Assembly (NCBI GenBank): GCA_009792885.1
Contig: WMCF01000033.1
Coordinates: 1,801,344-1,865,343 of the forward strand
DNA length: 64,000 nucleotides
Direction of reading: 5' to 3'
DNA from: Eremophila alpestris peregrina
Taxonomy: Eukaryota; Chordata; Aves; Passeriformes; Alaudidae
Part shown: positions 48,041 through 60,840 of the stretch, piece after piece
Layout: every line of letters begins with the position of its first letter
Numbering within the stretch: the stretch's first letter is position 1
Program-made: the position numbers and the translations under genes
The notes under the pieces: model-generated
Database searches by the model: none
The model's input: only the letters and a program-made list of their open reading frames with translations
Told to the model about the DNA's origin: nothing

Positions 48041-50854
48041 AGCTGTTGCCAAAACTTAACGCTTCACATTATTATTAACAGTTAATGCACATAAAAATAA
48101 GGTAGGAGTGATGACAAAGAACAAAAGCAGAGCAGTAATAACCACAAAACAAACCCCCCTGGCCAAAGAGGGCAGGGCCCCCGCACAATGTGCCACCAGC
48201 CAGCCATCAGGTCAGTCTGAGACCAGGCAGTGACAAAGGGGACACTGGGGGCTGAGGCAGGAGGGCTGGCCCTGCCATGGTCCTTGGTACACCAAGTGAG
48301 CTGAGGTGCAGAAACAGCTCTGGGGTGAGCTCTGGGGTAAGGGGCCCACAGGGCCTCGGCCCAGGGCAGCTGGAAAACAGGGTGATGAGTTGGGGGCTGC
48401 TCCCCTTGGAAGCAACTGACAGACTGATGAGCCCCAAATCTGCCCAGGGCAAAGCCCCACGTGGCCCTCATGGTCTTGGAGGCCAGGTTTAACACAAACC
48501 ACTTGGATCAGTCTCTCCCCTTTTCTGTGCTTTATGCAGTCACTGGCATTTGCTCCAGATGGGAACATATCACTGCTGGCCCCAGCCAATTGAGCTCTGT
48601 GTCTACAGAGCCCTGCTGCAAGGGAAAGCCCAAGCCCAGCAATGGAGAGCAGGGCCAGCATGTCTCTGTGACAGAAAAACAGAGCCCCACACTCTGCAGA
48701 CTTGCACTAATGTGATTTTGAAAGTCATAATATGAGATTGGTATTGCAATACCTCTCCATGAAATTGTGGGGTTTTAGAAGAATAATGTTATTGCTCTCC
48801 TGCATCTGTTTAGCCAACAGCAGGTTCTGTTGCCACCAAAATCATTTAAATGTGACCCAGGAAACTTCTCTAGAAAACGGCTTTGGCGAGGTCTCAACCT
48901 TTGATAGAAATGGCCAGGACTGTGTGCAGGAAGTGATGCTGTCTTGTTCTCCCCCCTCTTTTTCCAGCTAAGTCCTCTATGTGTCAGCATTAGCCAGAGC
49001 CTGTAGCACGGAGACAGCAGTCACCAGAAACCACAGAGAGCTTGGTTCAAAGGAGAGCGAGGAAAACCACGCACCAGTTTACAGCAAGCATACATGTTTG
49101 ATCTGGCTGTGCTAGCTGCTCACAAAGCACCCAGCCCAGGGCGTATGGGCTCCATTTCATTTGAATAAAAACACTTTGTGTAGCCATGGAGGAAAGGAAA
49201 CAACTTGCAAGAAGCACTTGCTAGTTTCACAAGAGTAATCACTCATCTGAAACTGGTAACAAAAAAATGGCCCTGTAGCCAAGCACATCAAACTTCAGCT
49301 TGACTAATTTGTGACTGGTTATCTCTTTGTGAACAGTATGTTGAGTCTAATCTGGGGAAAAGTGGGTAATTAATGAATCAGTCAATGACACCAGCTCAGT
49401 TAGGGACAAAGCTCAGTATCTCTTCTAGCTTGGGACTGTCATTTGTTGCAAATGATCAAACACTTAAAGAAAGAACATATTTGCTGAAAAATGTACTGAG
49501 CCTGGCAGATCCAGAAGCATTTGCAACACAGCTGGGTTTGGCTGCTTCCCTGGGTTACTGCTATACCACAGCTTTCCTCTACTGAAACAGCAACACAAGA
49601 TGACGCATCAGGCAGGTTAGTGCTAAAAGAAATTATTTTTCTCTCCATTTTCATTGCTGAAACTGCTGGGAGAGGCATTTCCGATTTCCTCCTGCAGTAG
49701 CAGCTCTGGCCATCATGTAGTTTATCTGACCTTTGGCTACGCCACACCATGAAATCAGACACCACGAGGAGGGGGGCCAGAACAAAGCCTGCAGAGATTA
49801 ATAAGAGCATTATTTGCGATGTGGCACAGGGCCATGAGTCACCATGCAGCCAGGCTGCTGCACCTTCTGCCTACAGGAACAGCCCAAGGTCTGCATCCAG
49901 CTTTCTGCTGACAGGAAAAAAAAACAACAAACCAAACCAAAATAAACAACCCCACACCAACAAAAACCTCACAAAAAACAAACAAACAAAAAAACCCCCA
50001 CCAACTTTACTTCAGTTCTTTTACACAAAAACCTGGTCAAATGAATGAATGGGAAAAGAAAAAAAAACAAGGGAAAAAAAAAACCACCCAAACCCTCAAC
50101 TGGTGTGGGAGAAAATATAGAACATAAAGTTAATGTATGACTTTCATTCAAAAGAATCTATTCTTTTCATGATTGTTTGGGGCTTTGGGGTATTAACCAA
50201 TAAAGAAAAAAATTCTGCTTGTTCAGCCTGATGTTAATGTTGGTGCAGTACTTTCATCAGCACAAAGATTTGCACACATGCCCCTCTAACACCTTCCACC
50301 TTCACAGCTGTAGCATTCTAGGGCACAAATGCAGTTCTCCATGGCAAACAGAACTTAATCTTCTGATGTCATCATGTGCAGATAGCTTGACTTGGAGAAC
50401 ACTAAATTCTGTGCAGGTCAGGTTCAAAGAGTTTGAGGATAAAGAAATATATGTAATTATTATTATTACAGTTCTATACCAAGCCCAGATAATGAGAAAA
50501 GGAATTAGATTTCTTATCTTTGACTGCATTTGAGTGAAAGGTTAGAGATCAGTGACATCTTGATTAGGAAACAAGAATTATATGAATCAAGAGATTCAAA
50601 ATTAATCAAGAAGATGTGAATCACATTGAATCAAAAATGAACAATATGAGCTGTGCTCTGTGTTAAGGAGTTCCCTGACTGTACCAAGCTCCAGCAGGAA
50701 AGCCAAGAGTGGAAGGAACCTCTGGGTGAGGAGCAGAGGAGACAGACCTGCTGGAAACAGGGCAGCCTCTCACAGCATGTCCAACCAGGAGGAGCCTGGT
50801 GAACAGGGCTTCCTACAGAAAACTGGCAGAAGTGTCCTTCTAGTTTCTGGTTCT
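48041..50854. other. Intergenic, no gene recognised
   Basis: GC-moderate, CpG-poor DNA at 48100-48700, then AT-rich. An A/C-rich low-complexity tract lies at about 49916-50095. No gene is seen. Confidence 0.5.
49916..50095. repeat. A/C-rich low-complexity tract
   Basis: Irregular AAAC, AAACC and poly-A blocks with almost no G or T for most of the stretch. It is simple low-complexity DNA. Confidence 0.8.
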
Positions 50855-52490
50855 TACAGAGCATTTCAAACCAGGCACCTGCTGGAAGAGTAACACAGCA
50901 ATGACCAGGAAATCCAGGAGATCCTTTTATGGTACAAGTGATAATTCCATCATGTGAATGCTGGAGGGGACAGCTGGGATTACACGTGACTTCCAGTGGT
51001 GAACATGGTCACAGCATCAGCCTGGATTTATCTTCTGTCACCATTATTAAATTCAGGATCAAGAACAAGGCTGGGAAGGTAAGCTACAGAATAATTACTC
51101 TGAATTTCAGAAGAAGAAACTTCAGTTTACGCACAGAGTTGCTAAATAAAATCCCTTGAGATGCAACCAAGGAGTGGAAATGTGCCCAGAAGTTCTGAAT
51201 TATTTTTAAAGACAACTTACTGAGTAGCTCAGCAAAAAATTACCCTGTTGTGCAGGAAGAAGGAATTTCAGCAGAATATTTAATTTGCTACTGAAGCATC
51301 TTCTTGATGAAACCAGATGCAAAAAGGGAACATACAAGAGATGGACATGAGGCACAGTACCCATTTCCTGAAAGAACTGGCCAGTGGGATTGAAACACTG
51401 CTGTCTATGACACCTGCCTAGGCTGGGGAAGTCCCCAATGTCTGGAAAAAGTCTAACACCTCATCCATCTTTAGAAAGGCAAGAAAGGAAACTGGGTAAC
51501 TCTCTGCTGATCACCATCATCTCGGTCACCAGAAGATCAGGGAGTGTGTCCCTCTTGGGGTCCACTTTTACAGCCACAAAGGACAAAATCTTACTTGGGA
51601 TCAAGCAGTATGGACTCGCTGATGGCAAAGTGAATTTGACACACCATTTCTGAGATGAAATTACTAAACATGTGAAGATTAAAGTGCTGGCTGTAATGTG
51701 CCCTGTAAGGTTTTGACACCATTCCACATAACATCATTTGGAAACTTGGAGGGTGTGGGCTAAAAAAAAAGGTTGAAAGAGGGACTGAAAACTGTCAGGT
51801 CATTCCTGACAGGTCACCAGCAACCAGAGGTGCACCCAAGGGGTCAGTACCAAAATCCCCACTGTTCATCAGACCTTCATCAGATATCTTGATGGTGACA
51901 CAGTCAGATTTGTTGATGACTTAAGCTGTCTCCACTGACAAAGAGCAAAGCTTCCATGCAGAGGCTCCTTTATACACTTGAGATCCGAGCCAACAGACAC
52001 CTCATGATGTTCAACAAGGAAAAAGGATCTGTTCCAGGCTGGGAAGCACCTTGCTGAGAGCCATCCTGGTTAAAAGGAGTTGGGGATTACAGAGGGCACA
52101 AGGCCAAATGTGTCAATTTGGAAAGGGTCCAGCAAAGCTCTGCTGAGATCATCAGAGGCCTGGAGCAACGTGAGAGGGGCTGAGGGAGCTGAGCCTGTTT
52201 AATCCCTGATCAAGGGAGGGCTGAGGGCAGCTGGAACATGGTGGCTACACAGAATAGAGTCAAACTTGTCTTCTTAGTGCTGAAGGCTGTAGGAGTGGAC
52301 ATGTGCTGAGGTCTGGACAGGACATGTTCACTGGGAGGGCAGGGTAACCCTGAAACAGCCTGTGGAACTTCTGCTCCTGAAGGTGTCTCAAGATTTAGTT
52401 GGAGTGTGGCTGACCTCATCCACCATTGGTCACAGCCCCATTTCAAGCAGGATGTTGACCTAGATGAACTACTTGATTCTAGAAGTAGCT
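50855..52490 (+). mobile_element. Old, degenerate CR1 LINE, about 1.6 kb, sense
   Basis: Landmarks of the CR1 second open frame appear in order on the + strand. They are AGGCACCTGCTGGAAGAGTA near 50873, an ACTCTGAATTTCAGAAGAAG block followed by AATCCCTTGAGATG near 51150, CATCAGATATCTTGATGGTG and TTTGTTGATGACTTAAGCTG near 51900, CTCATGATGTTCAACAAGGA near 52000, and GGGTCCAGCAAAGCTCTGCT, GAGGCCTGGAGCAACGTGAG, TGAGGGAGCTGAGCCTGTTT near 52130-52200. The 3' end (GTTGACCTAGATGAACTACT) is near 52470. Stops and indels interrupt every frame. It is far more diverged than the other copies and is the longest CR1 here. Confidence 0.75.
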
Positions 52491-54087
52491 AAATAAAATT
52501 ATAATGGTATGAAATGATAGAAAAATATTAAAAATAAGATTAATTCATTTCCAGTTTGCAAGAAGGTAGCTGAATATGCACGATTTCATATTTTTGCCCT
52601 GAACAAAATATGTGATATAGTGATTCTTGAGTAATATCTTTAAAAACTCCAAAATAAATGCAGCACTATGCAACAAGGAGGACAGATTGTAACCCAAAGA
52701 GTCAACTTGATTGTTTGCATGAGCATACTGAAACCATAAGCTTTCCAATGCAGCCAAAAGCAAGCTTAGACACATAGAAGGATGAAAGACTCACAGCAGA
52801 AGAGAGCCCATGCTGATGAGTAGAGGTTAGGGAAAAGACATGGATATGGGCCAAGTATGATGCAGGAAGTTATGTCACCTCTGACATCGGCCTTCGTGGG
52901 CTGTTCTGTTCAGACCACCTCCTGAGTGGGACACAAATAACCAGGAGAGAGTCCTAGAGGCTGCAAAATGTCTTACAGTGAGAAATGGAAACATTTCAGT
53001 ATGGTATTTTCCCAAAGATGAACACAGTGGAGATTACTGCACTGGTCTGAAGAGACAATCCCACATTTCTCAATGACACAAGGAAAAACTGAGTTTTGTT
53101 GCTTCTTAGTTGAAAAGAGCTTTTATGGGCACTTTAATGTGTTTTCCTCCATCTCCCACACAAAGGCATGTCAGAAAATCCCTTTTTCTGACCAGAGATG
53201 GGGCTCCTGAGAGGCATTTTAAAAGACTTTATTCCATTTTCAGTCTCATGAGAAGGATGAGACAGTACAGATGTTACAATTCACGCCATCAAAATCAGAA
53301 GCCAAACTATTTCCTAATTACAGTACATTATAAGCGTTTTTTGGCCTATCAGCTTTTGCTACACAACACTGCTTATGCTTCTGAGCCAATCACCTATTAA
53401 AATACCCAACGTGGGTCCTACTGCAATACATCTTTCATAGTTCTATTTCTCCAAAATATCTAGTCTATTTGCAAGGTCATCATTTGAAACTTGTTTCTAG
53501 TTCCATTTCTCTCTCCACAATAGGCCTGTCCTATTCCATGGCCTTTCTAAGTAAGCATACTTTATCTCAAGGTTTGCATACAGATGCACAAGACTATGTG
53601 AGCCTTCTGTCAGGCTTTGGGAATTCTCTACAAATCCATTTCCCACAAAGGCAGAGCCCTGCAAGCCCATGCCAAGTCCTGCAAGCCCCTGCTCCAGCAC
53701 TGGGTAGCAAACTCAGTGGGCTGTGGGCACAGGCAGCAGGAACATGATTTTACCTCTGCAGAACTCCTTTCCAGCTTCCAGGAATTTGCTTTCCTGGGAC
53801 ATCTGCCTGTTCTTCTCCCACCCAATGCAGAGTTTGGTCTCCACATATTTAGAAAAGCAACACAGACTGAGCATCTCTTAAAGCTTTCCCAAAGGCTGGA
53901 AGTTGAAACTGGATCAGCTGAAACAGGAAACAAGCCACAGTTATGTACACAACATATATACAAAATAAATAACAGTAGTTAACTACTGAATCAGTGGTGA
54001 TTGGTGAGTAAATGCTATTAAATCGAGTGCATGGTTGTCCCCAAAGCTGGTGTTTTCCGCAGCTATTAGGCTTGAAACTTTACTTAC

Positions 54088-54202
54088 CTCTGGGCTGGCT
54101 AGGTGGGAGGTCAGCTGGGTGAGCACTCTGGGTCTTTCCAGCCTCAGAGTCTGTGGCTCTGTGGAAATTCTGTGTCAGAGGGTTTTTCTCATCGTAGCCA
54201 GA
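54088..54202 (-). CDS. Candidate unannotated exon, - strand (hypothetical)
   Basis: On the - strand, a CTCTCAG acceptor-like site precedes 115 bases that end AG before a strong donor, GTAAGTAAAG. Reading from the first base gives 38 codons without a stop: SGYDEKNPLTQNFHRATD, then SEAGKTQSAHPADLPPSQPR. The acceptor tract is weak. No family is recognised. The phase does not fit direct joining to the candidate at 55527-55754. Open segments of this size occur by chance fairly often. Confidence 0.2.
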
Positions 54203-54866
54203 CTGAGAGCTTGAAATCCACATGGTTACTGACAACTCCCAACTGTCAGTAAAGCTGTTTTACAGAAAGTGTTACATGACTGATGTCTCTACAACTGCAC
54301 TTTTCCAAACAGATGGGGGGAAAAAAAAGGCACCGGTCTCAAATCAAATTAGTCTTGATGGATTACGCAAAAAAAACTTAACACATGCTCCACATTTTGA
54401 GAAACTTCTAAATATAACATCTCCATTGAAAACACAGTACATAACAGTGCTAAAAATATGTAAATACACATCTATTAAACTATTTTCACATTACAGAATG
54501 AGGACCACTACAAGGGGCTAGAAAAATTACATCTCCTTGATGCAGGAGCCCCATGTCAGGGTTGCCACACCTTGTTTGACCTCATAGATAAGCTCATTTT
54601 TGAAAGCTTACTGTTTGACTTCTCAAGGTTTGTCTCTACGGGACACAGGGCAAAGATAAAAATGTTCCCATTGTAACTGATGTTGTAATTGAATTCAGAA
54701 ATAATAAATCCATGACATTATGGAAAAAAATTTAAATAACCCACAAGAGGAAATATGGTATTTAAATTCTGTTGCAGCTGGAAACGTACTGTAATAAAGA
54801 ATTAACAGGTGAGTCTTGGGTATTTTCATTATAATTAGACTGGGTATAAATTTATTTTACCCAAGT

Positions 54867-54913
54867 AGTTATACTGGTAACTAACATTTAGTTATACAGT
54901 AAACTAACATTTA
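54867..54913. repeat. Short tandem duplication, 23-24 bp period
   Basis: AGTTATACTGGTAACTAACATTTA style copy followed by GTTATACAGTAAACTAACAT and TTA. Two imperfect copies. Confidence 0.8.
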
Positions 54914-55526
54914 CTGTACATGCAGTTTTGCCCACATAAAGGTGTGATGCATCACCATTTCAGGGAAGAGATACAGCAATGTAAGAATAACACACTAGTA
55001 GACCTATGTACCTCCAAGTAATTGTACTGGTTTAAATGGAGACATGCAGTCAAGGGAACAGGCTGTGTACATTCAAATAGCTTCTTGGAAACTTAGAGTT
55101 TGTGATTACTTGTAGACATCAATGAAAAAGCATTCTCAGAGACAGGATTAGCAGAATAAAAAATGCAGAATCGATACTTGCACAAATAAAAAAGTCAGTA
55201 ATTTCAAATTACACCAGTAAAACAGGCCCTGAAATGTATAGCAAAAAGGGCCTGTATAACAGAGGAATTATTTTCCCAGGAAAATTACGTTTGGATTCAT
55301 TTATAGCCATTTTGGTACTCCAAGTGATAAAGAGCAAATCACATCTCTAGTTTCTTTACTCCATGTAGAACCTGCTCTGGAAAAACTAATGGCAGCTTCC
55401 TAATTACTATTTTGAAAGCAATTTTTAAAACAAGAAAAAGAGTCTCCCATGTAATTATCAAAAAGAATTAATATCGTTTCAGGAACAACAGCAAAAAAAA
55501 AAAAAAAATTGACTGTAGCCTCCTAC

Positions 55527-55754
55527 CTGGTACAGGGCCAGGGAGCTTTCTTTAGTAAGACTGTGGCAGCCAGAAGAGGCATAAAAGCCATGGCAGCAGT
55601 AGATGTTAAGAACACCAGCACGAAGAAAAATGTTGTTCCTCTCATCAGTGAACACATGCCAGGCCATCTTAAGTGTCTCTGTAAAGGGCAGTGCAGCTCT
55701 GTGAGAGGGGCAGAAGAACATCCATTTCTCCACTGGGAGCACCCAGAGTTACCA
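55527..55754 (-). CDS. Candidate unannotated exon with hydrophobic segment, - strand (hypothetical)
   Basis: On the - strand a pyrimidine tract ending CCTTTCCCTGCAG precedes 228 bases that end CCAG before GTAGGAGG. One frame is open throughout (75 codons). It contains MRGTTFFFVLVFLTSTAA followed by MAFMPLLAATVLLKK, a stretch that would make a signal anchor or membrane helix. A second - frame and one + frame are also open, which weakens the case that any one is coding. No family is recognised. Confidence 0.18.
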
Positions 55755-56998
55755 CTGCAGGGAAAGGCACCTGCGGTTCTTGCAACAACAGAATTGTAAC
55801 TGAGGGCACTGAAATAATATTAACTAGCACCTGAGCAGTGCTTTTTTTGCCTTCAGTATGTTTTACAAGCATTAATTTGATTCAGCACAGGCTCGTGGCA
55901 GCCAGCAGCAGCAGCCAGATGGGGCTGGCTGCCCCAGCAGGCACCTACACGACTTTGCAGGGACGTTTGTATGGTGCTGCCTGGGAGAGGACCTTGTTCA
56001 GGCATGTGCTGAGTCAATGTATTCCTCTGGCAGCCTGTACTGCCAGAACAATTATAGTGACCAAAAAGTTATTTATAACTGTCCTCCTGCAACAGGATTC
56101 TTGAGGGAGGATGTTGGTATGAGCTCTGCTATTCCCTGGGCACACAGCTACACACACCACACTGGTGTCACTATTCAATGCATGTGGAATACTCCTCTGG
56201 CACAGATCCTGGGGTTTGTTTTCCAAGGAGGTCACTTACACAGGGGGAAGAAAGAATGCAGCTCCAACCACAGTCAGTCCACACCTCATGCAAAAGCCTG
56301 GAGGACTCCCCACAAATTGCCACAACTCCTTCATGAACTCATCAGGACTAACAGCATGGTTAAGCCTCTGACCATACAAACAAACCCTAATGCTAATGTG
56401 GCTTCACTCACTTTGGCTTGCTTTAGACTCACCTCCTCGCAGAAAACAGCCACTATGCAGCTTCTGAGGCCCGCATAGGAGTGGGGAGAAGGAAACTTAT
56501 TCTTGAAAAACTCAGGGCTCAAACTTGTCACCTGGCAGGAAAGCCACCCCCACTGCATGCAGCCAAGCCTCTCTCCCTGCTGGCTGCAGCCCCTCTGCTT
56601 GCTCATGTGGAACAGCTAACAAAATCAGACCAGTGCTTAGCCAGTTTAACTAGTCATCTACCACAGGTGAAGATTTACTTCCACAGTGTTCTTACTTTCT
56701 TGTACTCTAGAATATGGATGAACCAGGCAGAAAAATGAAAGGATCTGAAACTGCAATGGCAAATGCCTCATTTGCAAAATGTGGTGGCATGTATGGGGCA
56801 TCCTGCAGCAGTGTGCCTTCCTTATTGGCCTGGCTGGGAGCAGGTTGGAAGGAGCAGAAATAGTCCTTAGGCACTCCAGCATGTGTGCCTGTGAGTTTCC
56901 CCTCTTTGTTTTGCAGTTCTCAATGTGAGTGTGCAGCCTGCCTGTCTGCTGTGAGAGGCTCTGCAGCGGAGGAGATGCTGCTTCTTGCACTGAGGTTT

Positions 56999-57046
56999 TG
57001 CACATTTTCTTTTCCTAGCATTTCCCTGTGCAGGGGAAAATGTGCA
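56999..57046. repeat. Inverted repeat, 11-bp perfect arms
   Basis: TGCACATTTTC (56999-57009) and GAAAATGTGCA (57036-57046) are perfect reverse complements across a 26-base loop. The loop holds its own small dyad, CCCTGTGCAGGG. Confidence 0.85.
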
Positions 57047-58523
57047 TTTTGCTCTTTGTGCACAGAAAATGTATAGAAATTGGGAAAACATGATAGGGTT
57101 TTTTAATAACTCCTTCAAAAAGCCAACATAATGGCAAAGAAAGACCAAAAGCAAAATCTCCATGAGAGAGAAAACAAAGCCTGTCTCTCTTCCGTCTTGA
57201 ATCTCAGGGTCCTGCCAGGCAGGCATGATGCTTCACACATTTAAAGATGCAAAGCACATAATAGGAGCTATATCATAGGGGAAATAAATATGTCTGCATG
57301 CAATGCAGAGAAGCTAGGCCAAGCACAAGCCTTTCTCCACTGTTTTCCTTTGATACGCAGATCTGGTTTTTTATGAAATCTCACAATGGTAGAAGGAGGA
57401 GCTGCAAAAGGGAGGCAGGTGACTGATTCAAAAATTGGAATTCAAAACCTCTTGCACACAGCCTAGAAATGTAATCTTTTGCATTGGTGGCACTGAATTC
57501 AGAAGGTTTCATTCATGGTGAGTGTCTGTTTATTTCAGCTACGCAAACACTGGTTTGCTTTGGGGGTTCAGAGAAGCTGGGAAGATTTCATAACTCCACT
57601 GTGTCAGAGTTTGATGGCTGGTTTTCATTCCAGACAACACAAGGTATGTACTGCAGCTAACAAGGTGCCAGTATCAAAGAACCAGCAGAGATGCTGCCCT
57701 TCAAAATTATTTTTATTCTAAGATTCATGTGCTTTGTTATATTTCCTTTTAAAAAAAGGGAAAATAGAGGGGGGAGGGGAAAATCCCTATCCTTAGTGGC
57801 ACTAAAATTAGCAATGCTTAGAATAGATACCAAAATTGTCTTCTTCCCCATTTATTTAGCTCAGATGTGAATGACACTGCATCAAGCACAGAAAAGGACC
57901 ACATTAGTCTGGAAAAGCAAGCACATTACATTGCTGAAATGTCAAGTTTCCACCATGCATTTGGTAATGGACTGTGTGCTCAGTTTCTTGCATCCATTGC
58001 AGCAGCTCACTGAAGATATGCTCTGCCCCTGCCAGCAGTAGTTGCCCTTTGGACTGAGCCACTTCAGCCAACTGGGGCTTTACCATTTACCCTTTCAGGT
58101 GTGGCCTGGCCTGTCAGATGGCTGGGGATTTCATAAATAGTTAATACTTCTTTTAACAACACTGATCTTTTTTTACTTTATTATCCCACAATTTTCCATC
58201 ATGCACCCTTCCCACAAAGGTTTTGGACTGCCAACCCAGGTGAAAGGTCACACCTGGACACCATCCATCACCACAGCATTTGCATGGGTGGCTGTTTGTT
58301 TTGCAGGCTGTGGTAAGCAGGTAGGGACAACTGCAGTGAGAAGGGCTGTACAGTACCAATGCAGGTCCCCAGATGATTTCCATCATAATTTTAAGTCTCT
58401 GCATGTCATGAAATGCCCTGACATTAAGTTTCAGTCTGTTTCAAATTATACCAAATGCACATAAATCTCATTCAAAGTGGTCCTCCTCACAGGCTCTGAC
58501 AAACTCAGGGTGAGGAGAGCTAC

Positions 58524-58555
58524 ATAACTAGGAAGGATTGTTATATCCTAGTTAT
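58524..58555. repeat. Inverted repeat, 10-bp perfect arms
   Basis: ATAACTAGGA (58524-58533) and TCCTAGTTAT (58546-58555) are perfect reverse complements with a 12-base loop. Confidence 0.88.
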
Positions 58556-60109
58556 ATTTTGGGGGGAAAAGAAGAAGAAACATGCCTAGAGCACCTTTCT
58601 TCAACCAAAAACCAGTGATCATACACATCTTCTCTGAAAAATCTGGAGATGAACTGGCTTCTAGAAATACCTTCCCTTAAGCTGCAGCCTTGTGAAACCT
58701 GCTGGTCTTCAAAATCTTACAGTGGTTGAACTCTCAAGCTGCACTGTCAGCTGCCTGGGTTTAACACACTGCTGCTGCAGGCTAGAAAATAAATGTGGGG
58801 TCAGTACCTGAGGGATGAGTGTGTAAGAGGAGAGGAAGGAACCTGTATCTATGAGAAGTGACCCACTTAAAGAGCCCAGTCACTGCCTGTTCCTCTTCTC
58901 CCACCTTGCCCCCTCCTCAAGCAGCCTGGGATGCCACATTGTGCAGAAAAATCAGTGAAGGAGGAAGACTAACACACCTCAGGCACTGGAAAGTAGTCAG
59001 CATCTCTAGGAACAGGAAGGGCTTAAAACAGCAGTGAGCACAGAGAAGATGTTACCAGCTTGATGGAGGAAAGAAGCACTGTGAGAAAACAAGACAGGAA
59101 AGTGGACAAATTAGCTGAATAAATTTTCTGGTGAAAACAGCTGGATGAACATCTCTAGAGACTAAGAAAAACTAGAAACAGAATGGAGAGATCATCATCA
59201 TCTATCCATGTTTATAATGATGACAGATATGACAACCTATCCAATGCAAGCATTCCCATCCTGCTGTGGCACTTTCTCGTTCCAGAACAAAGCTCCTTGG
59301 CAGTTACATCGAGGACAAAAAATTGACATTTTACTTCTGCCTCCTGTGTTTTTATTTACTGGTTGCTATTTCTTTTTTGCTTTTGTATTTTCATTTCTTC
59401 CTGTCTTGGTGATAATCAGTAAAGAGCATTACCAACAAAACTGCATTGCTGCCTTACAGTCTCTTTCACAAGCTGGATCCTCTCAGAGGCTCCACAGCAG
59501 CATTTGTCCCTCATTAGGTGTCATATAAGACACCTGCTTTAATATTTGAGCCAAAACCTTTTCATTGTGGTTTTCTGCAGCCCAAAGGGTTTGTATTTAG
59601 CCATGTTATTCAGTTTTGTGCTCATACCTTCTGTTAAATCTTGATCTAGATGATTTGAGAGCATAGTCTCTCCCTTCCCCTTTCACTCCAATACACTGCC
59701 AATACAGATATTTCCATCACACTGTAGGGAACATCCCAGAAAGTACCAATTACATGTCAACAGCAGGTAGGAGATCCATGATAGAAGTTGTATTCCACCT
59801 AATTTCTACACATCTCTGTACTTCACTGACCATTAAATGAGGAGCCATGTAAAATGCTTTGTAACTCTGGAGGGAAGAGGGGGAGAAATAACTGGCACCT
59901 AAGTAGTCCCTTCAGAAGCTCAGCAAATGTGTTTTGAAGTTAAAATAAATTATTTACTGACACTTCTCTGGATGGTGGTTTCCACTCCTGAGTAGAGCCC
60001 TACTTTGTCCCTTTGTCCCATTCATCCCCACCCCTCAGTCTCAGGCTGCACGGGATGGGGAGGGCAGCCCAGGCTGTCAGTGGGCTGGCAACCTGCCATT
60101 GCAACTCAC

Positions 60110-60840
60110 AGCCAATAAAAGGACTTCAGAAGGGGCCCTGGGAATTGTGGACCAGGAAGTTTGCCATCCATCCTTACTAATGACAGCAGAGTCTGAAAAA
60201 ATTAAGTCACTGTAGACAAGGATAAACATGGTTTCTTGGGAACAAGGTAGTGTGGCTTCTGCAGAGAGAAACCCTGACTCACCAATTCACCTCAGCCCTC
60301 AGAGTGCACCAGAAAAGACAGAGAGTGGGTGCAGCAGACACAGAACTGCCCAATTCTGAAAGAACTTTTGATTAGGTTCTATACCAAAGTTTATCAGATA
60401 AACTAACTCACTGCATGATGAGAAGACTCTTTACAGATAGAAAATTGGAGGCAGGACATGAAGCAAAAGATGAAGCTTAAGAGTCACTGTTCAGAGTGGA
60501 AAAGAGGCATCAACAAGATGTCCACACTGCGGGATTGATGGTGGGGCTGGCTTTACATCTCAGTGAGTACCTGAACAGGGAGTGTGCAGCGAAGTCCTTA
60601 AGTTTGCATGTCACAAAGTAACTCGAGAAGGACTTCATAAAATTGATTGAGTTGGCAATGGCTCTATCAGCAGTCACTAGAAGGCTTAGGCAGTGATGAG
60701 CCTCTAACATCCAAACGCAGCCACTGGGGGTGCTGGGGGAGCGCAGAGAGGACAGGCTCCCCTGCTCTCTGTAGGCAGCACTGTCAGGCTCAGGGCTGGA
60801 TGGACCACTGACTCCATGCAGCAATTGATGTCTTACGTTC
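60110..60840 (+). mobile_element. Probable ancient CR1-like LINE fragment
   Basis: Several phrases recall older CR1 lineages on the + strand: GGTTTCTTGGGAACAAGG, AACCCTGACTCACCAATTCA, TTTGATTAGGTTCTATACCA, and near the right edge CAGGGCTGGATGGACCACTG. The match is remembered rather than aligned and the copy is heavily diverged. A 176-codon open frame on the opposite strand (60510-61040) overlaps it and is probably fortuitous. Confidence 0.4.

Larger units (their letters stand above)
52491..60109. other. Intergenic, no gene recognised with confidence
   Basis: No known protein family is visible. Two spliceable open segments on the - strand (54088-54202, 55527-55754) are listed separately as weak candidates. 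Small inverted repeats occur at 56999-57046 and 58524-58555, and a 23-bp tandem duplication at 54867-54913. Confidence 0.5.

Noticed and set aside
48115..48730. GC-moderate block that might be an LTR
   Set aside because: No TG...CA ends, no target duplication and no recognisable LTR signals could be found.
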